In this document: piece after piece, positions 42,950-52,005 of the stretch
Layout: each line of letters starts with the position of its first letter
How positions within the stretch are numbered: position 1 is the stretch's first letter
Assembly (NCBI RefSeq): GCF_003937825.1
Contig: NZ_RSFW01000015.1
Coordinates: forward strand, 62,001 to 126,000
From: Mesobacillus subterraneus
GTDB taxonomy: Bacteria; Bacillota; Bacilli; Bacillales; Cytobacillaceae
Direction of reading: 5' to 3'
Length of the DNA: 64,000 bases
Program-made: the position numbers and the translations under genes
The notes under the pieces: model-generated
Databases searched by the model: none
What the model saw: the letters and a program-made list of their open reading frames with translations, nothing else
Told to the model about the DNA's origin: nothing

Positions 42950-43729
42950 ATGGCCATGTTTTTGCCTTCATTTGAACTAATAGGAAAGACGGCGATTGTC
43001 ACAGGAGCAGGAAGGGGGATTGGCAGGGCAATTGCCATCGGACTAGCGGAAGCTGGTGCTGATGTGGCTTTGCTTGGACGAACAGAAGAAAGCCTGAAAG
43101 AGACAGCTGGAATCCTGGCTGAAGTTGGCCGAAAATCATTGATCATTCCTGCTGATGTGACCAAAAGAGAACAAGTACATAACGCAATTAAACAGGTGAA
43201 AGCTGAATGGGGAAAAATTGATATTCTTGTGAACAATGCAGGGATGAATATCCGTTCAAAAGCCCTGGAAGTAACGGATGAAGAATGGCAAACTATCATG
43301 GATACCAACCTGAAGTCTGCCTTCATGATGTCCCAGGAAGCCGGGAGAATGATGAAGGATCAGGTGGGGGGCGGCAAAATCATCAACATTGCCTCTGTCG
43401 CCGGTCAAGTCGCACTTCGCACCGGTGTTGTCTATGCCGCGACAAAAGCAGCACTCATGCAAATGACAAAAGTCCTCGCAATGGAATGGGGACAGTATGG
43501 CATCAATGTGAATGCAATTGGCCCTTGGTATTTCAAGACCCCGCTGACTGAAAAGCTCTTGGCTGATGAAGCTTATGTAAACGATATCCTCTCAGTAACG
43601 CCATTGAAGAGGATTGGTGAATTGCCAGAACTAGTTGGTCCAGTCGTATTCTTGAGTTCGGATGCCGGGAACTATATGACAGGCCAAACTTTGTTCGTTG
43701 ACGGCGGGATGACGATTCATGGATTTTGA
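42950..43729 (+). CDS. Short-chain dehydrogenase/reductase
   Basis: This 259-residue classical SDR has the cofactor motif TGAGRGIGRAIAIGLAEAG, NNAG near residue 93, and the catalytic Ser-Tyr-Lys in NIASVAGQ and YAATKAALMQM. The C-terminal GQTLFVDGGMTIHGF is typical of gluconate 5-dehydrogenase-like or 3-oxoacyl reductases. The substrate is not determined. AAAGGAGG precedes ATG 42950; ATG 42956 is an equally placed alternative. Confidence 0.88.
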   Translation: MAMFLPSFELIGKTAIVTGAGRGIGRAIAIGLAEAGADVALLGRTEESLKETAGILAEVGRKSLIIPADVTKREQVHNAIKQVKAEWGKIDILVNNAGMNIRSKALEVTDEEWQTIMDTNLKSAFMMSQEAGRMMKDQVGGGKIINIASVAGQVALRTGVVYAATKAALMQMTKVLAMEWGQYGINVNAIGPWYFKTPLTEKLLADEAYVNDILSVTPLKRIGELPELVGPVVFLSSDAGNYMTGQTLFVDGGMTIHGF

Positions 43730-43829
43730 TTTGAATCATCAACTTTCCTCATCAGCAACGTAATCTGATCAAGAATTTAATTGTGCCGCGAGAAGGTTGT
43801 CTGGGTGTCAACTGGTAAAGATTTTATAG

Positions 43830-43920
43830 TGTACAAGCAACCGCTGCATTGTATAATGAAACTGCACAGCAACTCCTTCAAAACGTTAGGCTTTCTCCTC
43901 TATGGGGAAAGTCTTTTTTT
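43830..43920 (+). ncRNA. Candidate short transcript with its own promoter and terminator
   Basis: TGTACA, 16 bases, TATAAT (43852-43857) is followed 30 bases later by the stem GGCTTTCTCC / GGGGAAAGTC and seven T residues. No coding frame fits. The implied RNA is about 58 nt (about 43864-43920). The hairpin could instead be only the terminator of the SDR gene 160 bp upstream. Confidence 0.35.
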
Positions 43921-43996
43921 CATTCCATTGTTTGACCGTATACTCTCCGGGTAAATGGAAAAAGTAACCGTACATATAGATGAGGAGAGTATAGAC

Positions 43997-45082
43997 ATGC
44001 CAAGAATCATTTCGACTGCAGAAGCTGTTCCGCCATTCGCGATCGAACAGGACAAAGTTATGGATTTCGCTGAAAAACTATTCAGTGAGTCTTTCAAAGA
44101 TATAAGCAGGCTGCTGACTGTTTTTCAGAACGGGCAAATAGAGAAGCGTCATTTTGCTAAGGATCTAGAATGGTTCGAGAAGGACCATACCTTTGAGGAA
44201 AAGAATGATGCATATATTGAAACTGCGGTGAAGCTTGGGGCCGAAGCAATCTCCAATTGTTTAAAAAATGATGCATTCCTTAAGAATGAGGTCCATTTTG
44301 AAGACATCGACGCGATTTTCACAATCAGTACCACAGGTTTGTCGACGCCGAGCATCGATGCAAGAATCATGAATATCCTTCCATCATCTCAATATACTAA
44401 AAGGATTCCTATTTGGGGATTGGGGTGTGCCGGAGGGGCAGCGGGTTTATCCCGTGCTTATGAATATTGTTTAGCGTTTCCAAAAGCCAAAGTTCTTGTC
44501 CTGTCTATTGAACTTTGCAGCTTGACCTTCCAGCGAAATGACCGCTCCAAAAGCAATTTAATCGGGACATCTCTGTTCGCTGATGGGGTTGCATGTACTT
44601 TGGTCTGCGGAGATGATTCGGATTATCAAAAATTCATGAAAAGGCAGGCAGCGCCCAACATTATTGGGACACAATCCACTACGATGCCTGACTCGCTGGA
44701 TGTAATGGGTTGGGATGTCAAAAATGAAGGGCTTTTTGTCATCTTTTCAAAAGATATCCCTTCCATCATTGAAAATTGGCTTCAGCCTAATGTCCTCCGG
44801 TTTTTGCATTCAAACGGACTGGACGTTCAGGACCTGAATCATTTTATCGCTCACCCTGGCGGTAAAAAGGTGCTCGAAGCATACGTTTCGGCTCTCCATT
44901 TTCCTGAAAGTATGACACAAACCTCTTTGGAGGTGCTGAAGGAATATGGGAATATGTCTTCTGCGACCATACTCTATGTGTTGAGAAGGTTCATGGAGTC
45001 TGCCGGTGAAGGGGACATCGGTCTTGCGGCAGCACTCGGTCCTGGCTTTAGTTCGGAATTGCTGTTGATGAGGTGGGAATAG
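43997..45082 (+). CDS. bpsA: Type III polyketide synthase (alkylpyrone synthase)
   Basis: This 361-residue chalcone-synthase-like enzyme has the catalytic triad: Cys144 in IWGLGCAGGAAGLSRAYEY, His in NHFIAHPGGKKVLEAY, and Asn in KEYGNMSSATILYVLRRF. GPGFSSELLLMRW closes the fold. The B. subtilis homologue makes long-chain alkylpyrones that the partner BpsB methylates; bpsB follows by 1 bp. AGGAGAG supports ATG 43997. An upstream in-frame ATG at 43955 would add non-family residues. Confidence 0.92.
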   Translation: MPRIISTAEAVPPFAIEQDKVMDFAEKLFSESFKDISRLLTVFQNGQIEKRHFAKDLEWFEKDHTFEEKNDAYIETAVKLGAEAISNCLKNDAFLKNEVHFEDIDAIFTISTTGLSTPSIDARIMNILPSSQYTKRIPIWGLGCAGGAAGLSRAYEYCLAFPKAKVLVLSIELCSLTFQRNDRSKSNLIGTSLFADGVACTLVCGDDSDYQKFMKRQAAPNIIGTQSTTMPDSLDVMGWDVKNEGLFVIFSKDIPSIIENWLQPNVLRFLHSNGLDVQDLNHFIAHPGGKKVLEAYVSALHFPESMTQTSLEVLKEYGNMSSATILYVLRRFMESAGEGDIGLAAALGPGFSSELLLMRWE

Positions 45083-45083
45083 C

Positions 45084-45653
45084 ATGTTGTTTTATATTTT
45101 TGTTGGAGTGATTATTTTTCAGCGGTTGATGGAACTTGTGATTGCCAGAAGAAATGAATCCTGGATGAAGAAAAGGGGAGCAATCGAATTCGGCAAGGGG
45201 CATTACCCAGCGATGGTGACAATCCATACGGCTTTTTTCATCTTTCTCATCTTTGAGGTGATTTATTTTGATAAAAGCCTTTCTTCCTACTGGCCGATCC
45301 TGCTGGCAGTGTTCATTTTTACACAGGCCATGAGGGTATGGGCCTTGTCATCACTCGGTAAGTTCTGGAATACAAAAATCATCATCCTGCCAGGAGCAGA
45401 TGTGGTTAAAAAAGGACCCTATAAAATCATTAAACATCCAAACTATTTGATCGTAGCAGTCGAGTTTATCGTCATCCCGCTAATGTTTAACGCCTATATC
45501 ACGATGATTGTTTTCACTCTATTGAATATCATCATTTTATCGATCAGAATACCGGCAGAGGAAAAAGCATTAAGAGAATTGACAAAATATGAAACAGCAT
45601 TTCATCAGCAAGGCCGCTTCGTACCGAATTTGTTAAATAAGTGTGACAATTAA
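45084..45653 (+). CDS. bpsB: Isoprenylcysteine carboxyl methyltransferase-family alkylpyrone O-methyltransferase
   Basis: This 189-residue membrane protein has four to five helices and the ICMT-type SAM/substrate region GPYKIIKHPNYLIVAVEFIV and RIPAEEKALRELTKYETAFH. In B. subtilis BpsB (YpbQ) methylates the hydroxyl of BpsA alkylpyrones at the membrane. AGGTGGGA, inside the end of bpsA, serves as ribosome site, so the two are translationally linked. Confidence 0.9.
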   Translation: MLFYIFVGVIIFQRLMELVIARRNESWMKKRGAIEFGKGHYPAMVTIHTAFFIFLIFEVIYFDKSLSSYWPILLAVFIFTQAMRVWALSSLGKFWNTKIIILPGADVVKKGPYKIIKHPNYLIVAVEFIVIPLMFNAYITMIVFTLLNIIILSIRIPAEEKALRELTKYETAFHQQGRFVPNLLNKCDN

Positions 45654-45664
45654 AGAGAATCCAT

Positions 45665-45679
45665 TGAAAATGATAATCA
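45665..45679. promoter_or_regulatory. Fur-like box upstream of a small peptide gene
   Basis: TGAAAATGATAATCA agrees with TGATAATNATTATCA at 12 of 14 defined bases, with the 7-1-7 inverted symmetry. It is 75 bp before the 28-residue frame. Confidence 0.45.
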
Positions 45680-45753
45680 GTAGTGCTACACTTTCCTTAG
45701 AGATGAAAATAGTTCTCAGTTAATTAAAGTACTGCAAGGATGGTGTTCTATCA

Positions 45754-45840
45754 ATGGTTTCCATGATGGTTGTGTCGACTGTAGCTGCTTATGCTTTAGT
45801 GATGAAATATGTTTTGAACAATGTACTTAAGCCTCAATAA
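45754..45840 (+). CDS. Candidate 28-residue membrane peptide
   Basis: ATG 45754 opens 28 codons: a hydrophobic helix (MVSMMVVSTVAAYALVM) followed by KYVLNNVLKPQ. AAGGATGGTG lies 5-13 bases upstream. A Fur-like box and a strong terminator bracket it as an independent unit. I do not recognise the peptide. Confidence 0.5.
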   Translation: MVSMMVVSTVAAYALVMKYVLNNVLKPQ

Positions 45841-45862
45841 AAAATACATTCTCATTTAGATT

Positions 45863-45896
45863 AGCCCGGACACAGGTCCGGGCTTTTCTTTTTTTT
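45863..45896 (+). terminator. Strong terminator after the 28-residue frame
   Basis: AGCCCGGAC / GTCCGGGCT perfect stem, 4-base loop, then TTTCTTTTTTT. It marks the end of a short transcript. Confidence 0.9.
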
Positions 45897-45981
45897 ACGG
45901 ACGAAAATGAAATAATAGGAATAAACCGAAAAATCATATAAAATAAAGTCATTCACAATTTTGTCACAAGGGGTAAAAATA

Positions 45982-48900
45982 ATGAGTCAGACTGTTGCGC
46001 AACAAGATCGAATCCTTCTTGGGAAAGTACGATCACTTTATAATTTAATGCTTGCCAATCATGATGAAGATACAGCTGTAAAAGTTAAGGAGCTGGGAAG
46101 GAAGTCGGTTGAAGAGGAATTTTCGATTGCTTTTTGCGGACATTTTTCCGCAGGGAAGTCGAGTATGATCAACAGGCTGATTGGCGACAATATCCTGCCA
46201 TCCAGCCCTATTCCCACCAGCGCCAATTTAGTGAGGATCAAATCTGGCGCAGAATATGCAAAGGTAATCTTTAAGAATGGCGGATCCAGGCTTTATCCAG
46301 CACCATATGACTATGAAACTGTAAAGTCATACGCAAAGGATGGAGATCAGATTCAGGCGATTGAGATCAGTCATCAGGGAGCTGAATTCCTTGAAGAGGC
46401 TGTCATAATGGACACACCGGGAATTGATTCTACTGACGATGCACACAGAATTGCCACTGAATCAGCACTCCATCTTTCAGATATCGTTTTTTATATGATG
46501 GATTATAACCATGTACAGTCTGAATTGAACTTTTTATTCACCAAAGAGCTGACGGATGCCGGTAAAGAACTATATTTGATCATAAACCAAATTGATAAAC
46601 ACCAGGATGCGGAGCTGTCTTTTGAACAATTCAGGAAAAGTGTCGAGGCTTCGTTTGCTGATTGGGGAGTCAACCACAAGGGCATTTTTTACACATCATT
46701 AAAAAATGAGGAATATCAGCACAACCAATTCAGGCAACTGCGCGCATTTATCACAGAGCGGAAAAGCAAAAGGAAAGAAATTTTGCCTGTTTCTGTCTTC
46801 AAGTCGATGGAAAAATTGGCGGAAGACCATTTGAGCTATCTCCAGCAAAATGAAGCAGAAAAAGTAAGTGATCTGGAAAGCATCCTCGAAAAGATTCCGG
46901 AACAGGAAAGGAAGCATCTTGCGTCCCAACTTGAAGATATCCGGATAAAGAAGAAAAAAATCCAGGATGAGCGCGATCCGGAGAAAGAATTCCGACTGGG
47001 CATTAATGAAATTCTTAAGAATGCCTATTTAATGCCATTCCAGACTCGTGAACTGGCAGAGGCCTATTTGCAGGCAAGACAACCCGATTTCAAGGTCGGC
47101 TTGTTCTTCTCGAAGCAAAAAACCGAGCAGGAAAAGACTGCACGGCTAAATCGTTTCTACAGTGATCTGGAGGATAAGGTACAATCCCAGCTAAACTGGC
47201 ATATCAAAGATTTCTTAACAAAGCTGTTCCGAAAGCACCAGCTTACGCAGGCAGAATTGCAGAGCGCCGCCAATGGATTCAAAATTGATTTTGGAGAAGA
47301 ATTGCTCGAAAATGCAGTCAAACCTGGAGCAAGGCTGTCAGGCGATTATGTATTGAACTACACGAATGACGTTGCAGAAGCCCTGAAAAACATTGCGAGA
47401 AGGATGCTGCAACTCTTGAAAGAACAGTTTCTTGAGCACGTACAAATGAATGATGATGAAGAGCTTGAACATCTGCTTGACGAGGAAGAAAAGCGCCAGA
47501 AACTTGTGGATGCATGGGATGGCTTGACACTCATCCAGAATCATCTTGATAACGAAAGGAGAAAGGTATCCGAGATTCTGTATGGAGATTCAAAGATTAA
47601 GTACGACGAGTCCGACTTTGAAATCTTCCATTCTGTAGATGACGAACCTGAAGTGATCACCAACGTTGAGACTGTGGTTTCAAGCAAGGCAGAAGAAAAG
47701 GGTGCTGAATCTGTAGAAGCCTCTGATGAACAGCCAGTCACAGATAGAGTACATTATCATGAAAAACAGGAGCAATTGATCCAGAAGCTGAATTTCACAT
47801 CGAAACAAATTGAAGGCCTGCCTGGATTAAGAAAGATTTCACGCGAACTGAAGGAAAAGGCAGGAAGATTGAAAGAAAGAGAATTCACGGTCGCTTTGTT
47901 TGGTGCCTTCAGTGCAGGGAAATCTTCCTTTGCGAATGCCCTGGTAGGGGAGAGGATTTTGCCTGTATCTCCAAACCCTACGACGGCTGCTATCAATAAA
48001 ATCAAACCAGTAACTGCCGAGCATCAACACGGAACCGTCATTGTAAAAATAAAGAATGCGCAGGAGCTGCTCAAAGAACTGGAACGTTCTTTAGGATTGT
48101 TTGGGCAAACAACAACTGATTTTGAGCAAGCGATCAATCAGATCAATACGTTGAAATGGGAGGATAGCGGGTACAGTGCGGTTGAAAAAACCCACTATTC
48201 ATTCCTCCAGGCCTTTTTGAAGGGCTACAGCCAATTTAAAGGACAATTAGGGGAAGTGCTGTCTGTAGATTTGGAGTCATTCCGAGGGTATGTGGCGGAG
48301 GAGGAAAAATCCTGTTTCGTCGAATGGATCGAGGTCTACTATGATTGCGAGCTTACGAGAGAAGGAATCACACTTGTTGATACGCCTGGCGCTGATTCCA
48401 TCAACGCTCGGCATACAGGTGTGGCTTTTGATTATATCAAGAATTCGGATGCAATTTTATTTGTTACCTACTACAATCATGCATTTTCAAAAGCGGACAG
48501 GGAATTCCTGATCCAGCTTGGAAGGGTGAAGGACACCTTTGAACTCGATAAAATGTTCTTCCTCGTAAATGCCGTAGATTTAGCCAACTCTCCAGAAGAG
48601 CAGGCAGCTGTCCTCGAATATGTAGAGGACCAGCTAGTTCAATACGGGATTAGAAAACCGCATCTTTACCCGGTATCAAGTCTGAAGGGGCTTAATGCCA
48701 AGCTGAATGGTGAGCTTGAAGGTGACCAGTTCTTCAGCAGGTTTGAACAGGCGTTCTATTCCTTTATTGCCAATGATCTGATGACCATGGCTGCAGAGGC
48801 AGCTGAAACTAAATGGCGCCAGGCTGTCCATGTGATTGAGGAAATGATTGCCTCTGCTGTGGAAGACAAGGCAGCAAAGGCCGCGAAAAGGGGCAAACTC

Positions 48901-49635
48901 CTTTCCGAACGGGACGAGATGCTGCAGATTCTATCAAAAAAGAATGCAGAAGTCCTGAAAGATCGGTTCATACAGGAGGCTGATGAGCTGACCTATTATA
49001 TCCGCCAGCGCGTATTCATCCGTTTTGGGGAGTTTTTCAGAGAGTCTTTCAATCCTGCTCTTCTTAAGGATGATGGCCGTAACCTGAAAAAGGCATTGGA
49101 ATCTGCTCTGGATGAGCTCCTTGAAAGCATAGGTTTTGACCTTTCTCAAGAGATGAGGGCGACATCACTCAGGATGGAAGCTTTTGTGGAACGGAGCCTA
49201 AGGGAATACCAGCAAGGGTTGATTGCTGAACTGTTAAAAGTCAATTCTGCTGTTTCAATCACAGTTACCGACAATGGCGCAATTGAGGGGATTGATTTTG
49301 AAACAGCTTTCCAGAACATGGACCGTAATTTGTTTAAAAAAGCACTGGCCATGTTCAAGAATCCAAAATCCTTCTTTGAAAAGAATGAAAAGAAGCTGAT
49401 GGCAGAAGAACTGGAAAAACTGTTGTTTGAACCAGCAGGGACGTATCTTGAAGACGAAAATTCCAGGCTGAAAGAGCATTATTTGCCGCAATTGAGCAGT
49501 GAGTTTGAAGCAGTCATCCAGGATCTTTCTGAACAACTCACTGAGTACTTTGAAGGAATCACTTCAGCACTGGAAGATCACTTTTCGATCGATGCTGTTA
49601 AAACGGCTTTGTCTAAAATTAAAAACTACCAATAA
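45982..49635 (+). CDS. dynA: Two-headed bacterial dynamin DynA (YpbR)
   Basis: This 1217-residue membrane-remodelling GTPase has two complete dynamin modules in one chain. P-loops are GHFSAGKSSMINRL near residue 53 and FGAFSAGKSSFANALVG near 640; DxxG motifs are DTPGIDST and DTPGADSI. Each head is followed by long helical stalk and paddle regions. Length and duplication match B. subtilis DynA, which protects against membrane stress and phage. ATG 45982 follows AAGGGGT. ypbS-like and sulfurtransferase genes follow closely. Confidence 0.95.
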   Translation: MSQTVAQQDRILLGKVRSLYNLMLANHDEDTAVKVKELGRKSVEEEFSIAFCGHFSAGKSSMINRLIGDNILPSSPIPTSANLVRIKSGAEYAKVIFKNGGSRLYPAPYDYETVKSYAKDGDQIQAIEISHQGAEFLEEAVIMDTPGIDSTDDAHRIATESALHLSDIVFYMMDYNHVQSELNFLFTKELTDAGKELYLIINQIDKHQDAELSFEQFRKSVEASFADWGVNHKGIFYTSLKNEEYQHNQFRQLRAFITERKSKRKEILPVSVFKSMEKLAEDHLSYLQQNEAEKVSDLESILEKIPEQERKHLASQLEDIRIKKKKIQDERDPEKEFRLGINEILKNAYLMPFQTRELAEAYLQARQPDFKVGLFFSKQKTEQEKTARLNRFYSDLEDKVQSQLNWHIKDFLTKLFRKHQLTQAELQSAANGFKIDFGEELLENAVKPGARLSGDYVLNYTNDVAEALKNIARRMLQLLKEQFLEHVQMNDDEELEHLLDEEEKRQKLVDAWDGLTLIQNHLDNERRKVSEILYGDSKIKYDESDFEIFHSVDDEPEVITNVETVVSSKAEEKGAESVEASDEQPVTDRVHYHEKQEQLIQKLNFTSKQIEGLPGLRKISRELKEKAGRLKEREFTVALFGAFSAGKSSFANALVGERILPVSPNPTTAAINKIKPVTAEHQHGTVIVKIKNAQELLKELERSLGLFGQTTTDFEQAINQINTLKWEDSGYSAVEKTHYSFLQAFLKGYSQFKGQLGEVLSVDLESFRGYVAEEEKSCFVEWIEVYYDCELTREGITLVDTPGADSINARHTGVAFDYIKNSDAILFVTYYNHAFSKADREFLIQLGRVKDTFELDKMFFLVNAVDLANSPEEQAAVLEYVEDQLVQYGIRKPHLYPVSSLKGLNAKLNGELEGDQFFSRFEQAFYSFIANDLMTMAAEAAETKWRQAVHVIEEMIASAVEDKAAKAAKRGKLLSERDEMLQILSKKNAEVLKDRFIQEADELTYYIRQRVFIRFGEFFRESFNPALLKDDGRNLKKALESALDELLESIGFDLSQEMRATSLRMEAFVERSLREYQQGLIAELLKVNSAVSITVTDNGAIEGIDFETAFQNMDRNLFKKALAMFKNPKSFFEKNEKKLMAEELEKLLFEPAGTYLEDENSRLKEHYLPQLSSEFEAVIQDLSEQLTEYFEGITSALEDHFSIDAVKTALSKIKNYQ

Positions 49636-49646
49636 AGGTTGTAAGG

Positions 49647-49823
49647 ATGATGAACAGGAACCGATTCCATGCATGTGCGACATGCATCAACTTTCAGGCT
49701 GAAAAGCAGGGAGGCAAGATGAAGTACTGGTGCGGCAGGCTTGGTTACGAAACGAAGAGCCATTACAAGTTTAATTGTTGGGACCCTAAAGAGAACGTGA
49801 AAAAACTGATCGCAAAAAAATAA
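49647..49823 (+). CDS. Small cysteine-containing protein after dynA (YpbS position)
   Basis: This 58-residue basic protein contains HACATCINFQAEKQG, KYWCGRLGYETKSHYKFNCW and four cysteines (C10, C13, C29, C44), a possible metal site. AAAGG lies 8 bases before ATG 49647; a second ATG follows at once. It lies where ypbS is in B. subtilis, but I cannot confirm homology. It is 11 bp after dynA and likely co-transcribed. Confidence 0.7.
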   Translation: MMNRNRFHACATCINFQAEKQGGKMKYWCGRLGYETKSHYKFNCWDPKENVKKLIAKK

Positions 49824-49841
49824 TCATGAGGAGTGGTTTCC

Positions 49842-50678
49842 TTGCACTATTTTGTTTCTCCGGAATGGCTTAAAGAACATTACGAAAATCAGAATGTCAG
49901 GGTTGTCGATTGCCGTTTCAAGTTGGGGGAGGGTGGTTTTGGCAAAAGGCAATATGAGCAATGCCATATTCCAGGGGCAGTCTACTTTGACCTTGAAAAA
50001 GACCTTTCCGGGACTGTTCAAAAACATGGGGGCAGGCACCCGCTTCCTGAGTCCAGCCAACTGAAGAAAAGGATCGAAGAGGCTGGAATCGAAAAAGATA
50101 CGGTTCTGGTAGCTTATGATGCAAAAGAAGGGGCATTTGCTTCGCGTTTTTGGTGGCTGATGAACTATTCAGGACATCAGCAAGTCTATATTTTGAATGG
50201 TGGCTTTGAAGCTTGGGAAAAGGCAGGATATCCTGTCGATAGGGCAGAAACTAGCTATGAGAAAACAGAGTATACCATTTCGGAAAATAAGGAAATGCTT
50301 GCATCCTATGACGAAGTAAGGAAAATTGCCCTTGAAAAAAGCGGGGATGCCATCCTGATCGATTCCCGTGAAAGCAGGCGCTATCTGGGGATCGAGGAGC
50401 ACATTGACAGAATTGCAGGACATATACCGACAGCCATCAACAAGCCGTGGATGGAAGGAATGGAAAATGGATATTTCAAATCCCCTGCGGAACAGGAGAA
50501 GAGGTTCGCAGATTTGGATAAGGAGCGCCCAGTCATTGTCTATTGCGGATCGGGTGTCACAGCGACCCCAAATTACCTTGCTTTGAAGGCAGCCGGTTTT
50601 AAAAATGTCAGGCTTTATCCTGGCAGCTACAGCGATTGGGTCTCATATGAGGAAAACCCTGTAGAAAAAGGTGAATAA
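49842..50678 (+). CDS. Two-domain rhodanese-like sulfurtransferase
   Basis: This 278-residue protein has two rhodanese domains; the second carries the active loop YCGSGVTATPN with catalytic cysteine near residue 240. The CGSGVTA form is typical of 3-mercaptopyruvate/thiosulfate sulfurtransferases. The first domain has no active cysteine (AYDAKEGAFASRFWWLM). I start at TTG 49842 because AGGAGTGG is well spaced before it; a GTG at 49833 lies inside that site. It probably handles sulfane sulfur or cyanide. Confidence 0.88.
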   Translation: MHYFVSPEWLKEHYENQNVRVVDCRFKLGEGGFGKRQYEQCHIPGAVYFDLEKDLSGTVQKHGGRHPLPESSQLKKRIEEAGIEKDTVLVAYDAKEGAFASRFWWLMNYSGHQQVYILNGGFEAWEKAGYPVDRAETSYEKTEYTISENKEMLASYDEVRKIALEKSGDAILIDSRESRRYLGIEEHIDRIAGHIPTAINKPWMEGMENGYFKSPAEQEKRFADLDKERPVIVYCGSGVTATPNYLALKAAGFKNVRLYPGSYSDWVSYEENPVEKGE

Positions 50679-50798
50679 TTTCCATTTGGGTTGGTTTTTT
50701 TGGAATTTATCAAGGTGAGCTCTTAGATATGTTATAATGTTTAGGTTGATTAAAAACGGGCAGCTCGTGCTCAAATAATCTCAATTGGAGGTTTCAAC

Positions 50799-51689
50799 TT
50801 GGACCAAAATAAAACTTCACTACTGCTTGTTGACGGTATGGCATTGCTGTTCAGGTCTTTTTACGCAACAGCTGTTACCGGACAATTCATGATAAATTCA
50901 AAAGGTGTTCCCACAAACGCAATTCACGGCTTCGTAAAGCACTTCGCGACCGCGGTTGATAAATTCAAGCCGACCCATACGGCAGTATGCTGGGATATGG
51001 GCAGCAAGACCTTCCGTACGGAAATGTTCGGTCATTATAAAGCAAACCGGCCGGAAGCGCCTGTCGAGCTCCTGCCGCAATTTGATCTCGTCAAAGAGGT
51101 CGTCGAAGCGCTCGACGTCCCGAATATAGGACTTTCGGGATATGAGGCAGATGACTGCATCGGCACAATTGCACGCACCGCTATGGAAGTGGACTCGGTA
51201 TCCATCCTGACAGGGGACAAGGACATCCTTCAATTGATTGATGACCGTGTCTCAGTCATTCTGCTCCAAAAAGGATATGGGAACTATCTTGTCCATAATC
51301 GTGAAACTCTTTATGCCGAAAAAGGCATTTGGCCTGAACAAATGATCGATTTGAAAGCATTTATGGGAGATCCGAGCGATAACTACCCTGGAGTCCGGGG
51401 AATTGGCGAAAAGACAGCTATTAAATTGCTGCAGGAACATGGCAACGTGGAAGGAGTCCTTGCAAACCTGCATCTGCTGACAAAATCTCAGCGTGCCAAA
51501 ATCGAAGCCGATTTGGAGATGCTCCACATGAGCAGACAGCTTGCTGAAATCAAATGCGATGTGCCTGTAGAATGTAAGATAGACGAGGCCCTTTTCAGGG
51601 TCGACAGGGAAAAGGTTCTTGCCAAATTCACGGAAGTGGAACTGAGGGGTCTTCACCGCCTGTTTGAAAATGATACGATGTATGCGTAA
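50799..51689 (+). CDS. ypcP: 5'-3' exonuclease / flap endonuclease YpcP
   Basis: This 296-residue protein is a free-standing homologue of the PolA 5' nuclease domain. It has LLLVDGMALLFRSFYA, the acidic metal clusters in SGYEADDCIGTIA and LTGDKDILQLIDD, and the helix-hairpin-helix GDPSDNYPGVRGIGEKTA. In B. subtilis YpcP works with PolA and RNase H enzymes on Okazaki primers. The start is TTG 50799 after GGAGG. A TATAAT at about 50733 gives a likely promoter. Confidence 0.93.
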   Translation: MDQNKTSLLLVDGMALLFRSFYATAVTGQFMINSKGVPTNAIHGFVKHFATAVDKFKPTHTAVCWDMGSKTFRTEMFGHYKANRPEAPVELLPQFDLVKEVVEALDVPNIGLSGYEADDCIGTIARTAMEVDSVSILTGDKDILQLIDDRVSVILLQKGYGNYLVHNRETLYAEKGIWPEQMIDLKAFMGDPSDNYPGVRGIGEKTAIKLLQEHGNVEGVLANLHLLTKSQRAKIEADLEMLHMSRQLAEIKCDVPVECKIDEALFRVDREKVLAKFTEVELRGLHRLFENDTMYA

Positions 51690-51693
51690 AAGG

Positions 51694-51727
51694 AAAACGG
51701 CTGAAAAATCAGCCGTTTTTTATTTTG
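51694..51727. terminator. Bidirectional terminator between ypcP and sspL
   Basis: AAAACGGCTGA / TCAGCCGTTTT perfect stem with T-rich tail; overlaps the sspL stop. Confidence 0.88.
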
Positions 51728-51851
51728 TATTCTTTTTCTTAGCAGCATTTTCAAGCTTTGATTTCGGTTCTTCAGCGAATTCCGCATCCTGTCCATAGCC
51801 CTGTGGATTGACACCTGGCGCCTTTGTTCCTCGGTTGCCTTTTTTACTCAT
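51720..51851 (-). CDS. sspL: Small acid-soluble spore protein L
   Basis: This 43-residue protein has GVNPQGYGQDAEFAEEPKS and ends LENAAKKKNTK, matching the GVTPQGDLEG and KTELEERAKKSNTK blocks of B. subtilis SspL. AGGAGGG lies 10 bases before the ATG. A forespore core protein. It is short enough to be missed by many gene finders. Confidence 0.85.
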   Translation of the reverse strand: MSKKGNRGTKAPGVNPQGYGQDAEFAEEPKSKLENAAKKKNTK

Positions 51852-52005
51852 CTTGTTTGCTCCCTCCTGAAAAATTTTTGTTTAAAAATGCCGAGATTTG
51901 TGAAATAACCTGTATAGGTTGTCTGCCTGGTACAGCCTAAAGGTTATTATGGGCAGCCGGGAATAAAAGCACTCATTTTTCTTCAAAATAATATGGAGGT
52001 GACGG

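Noticed and set aside
48290-48511. 73-codon frame inside dynA
   Set aside because: It lies wholly within the second GTPase module of DynA in another frame, without a start signal.
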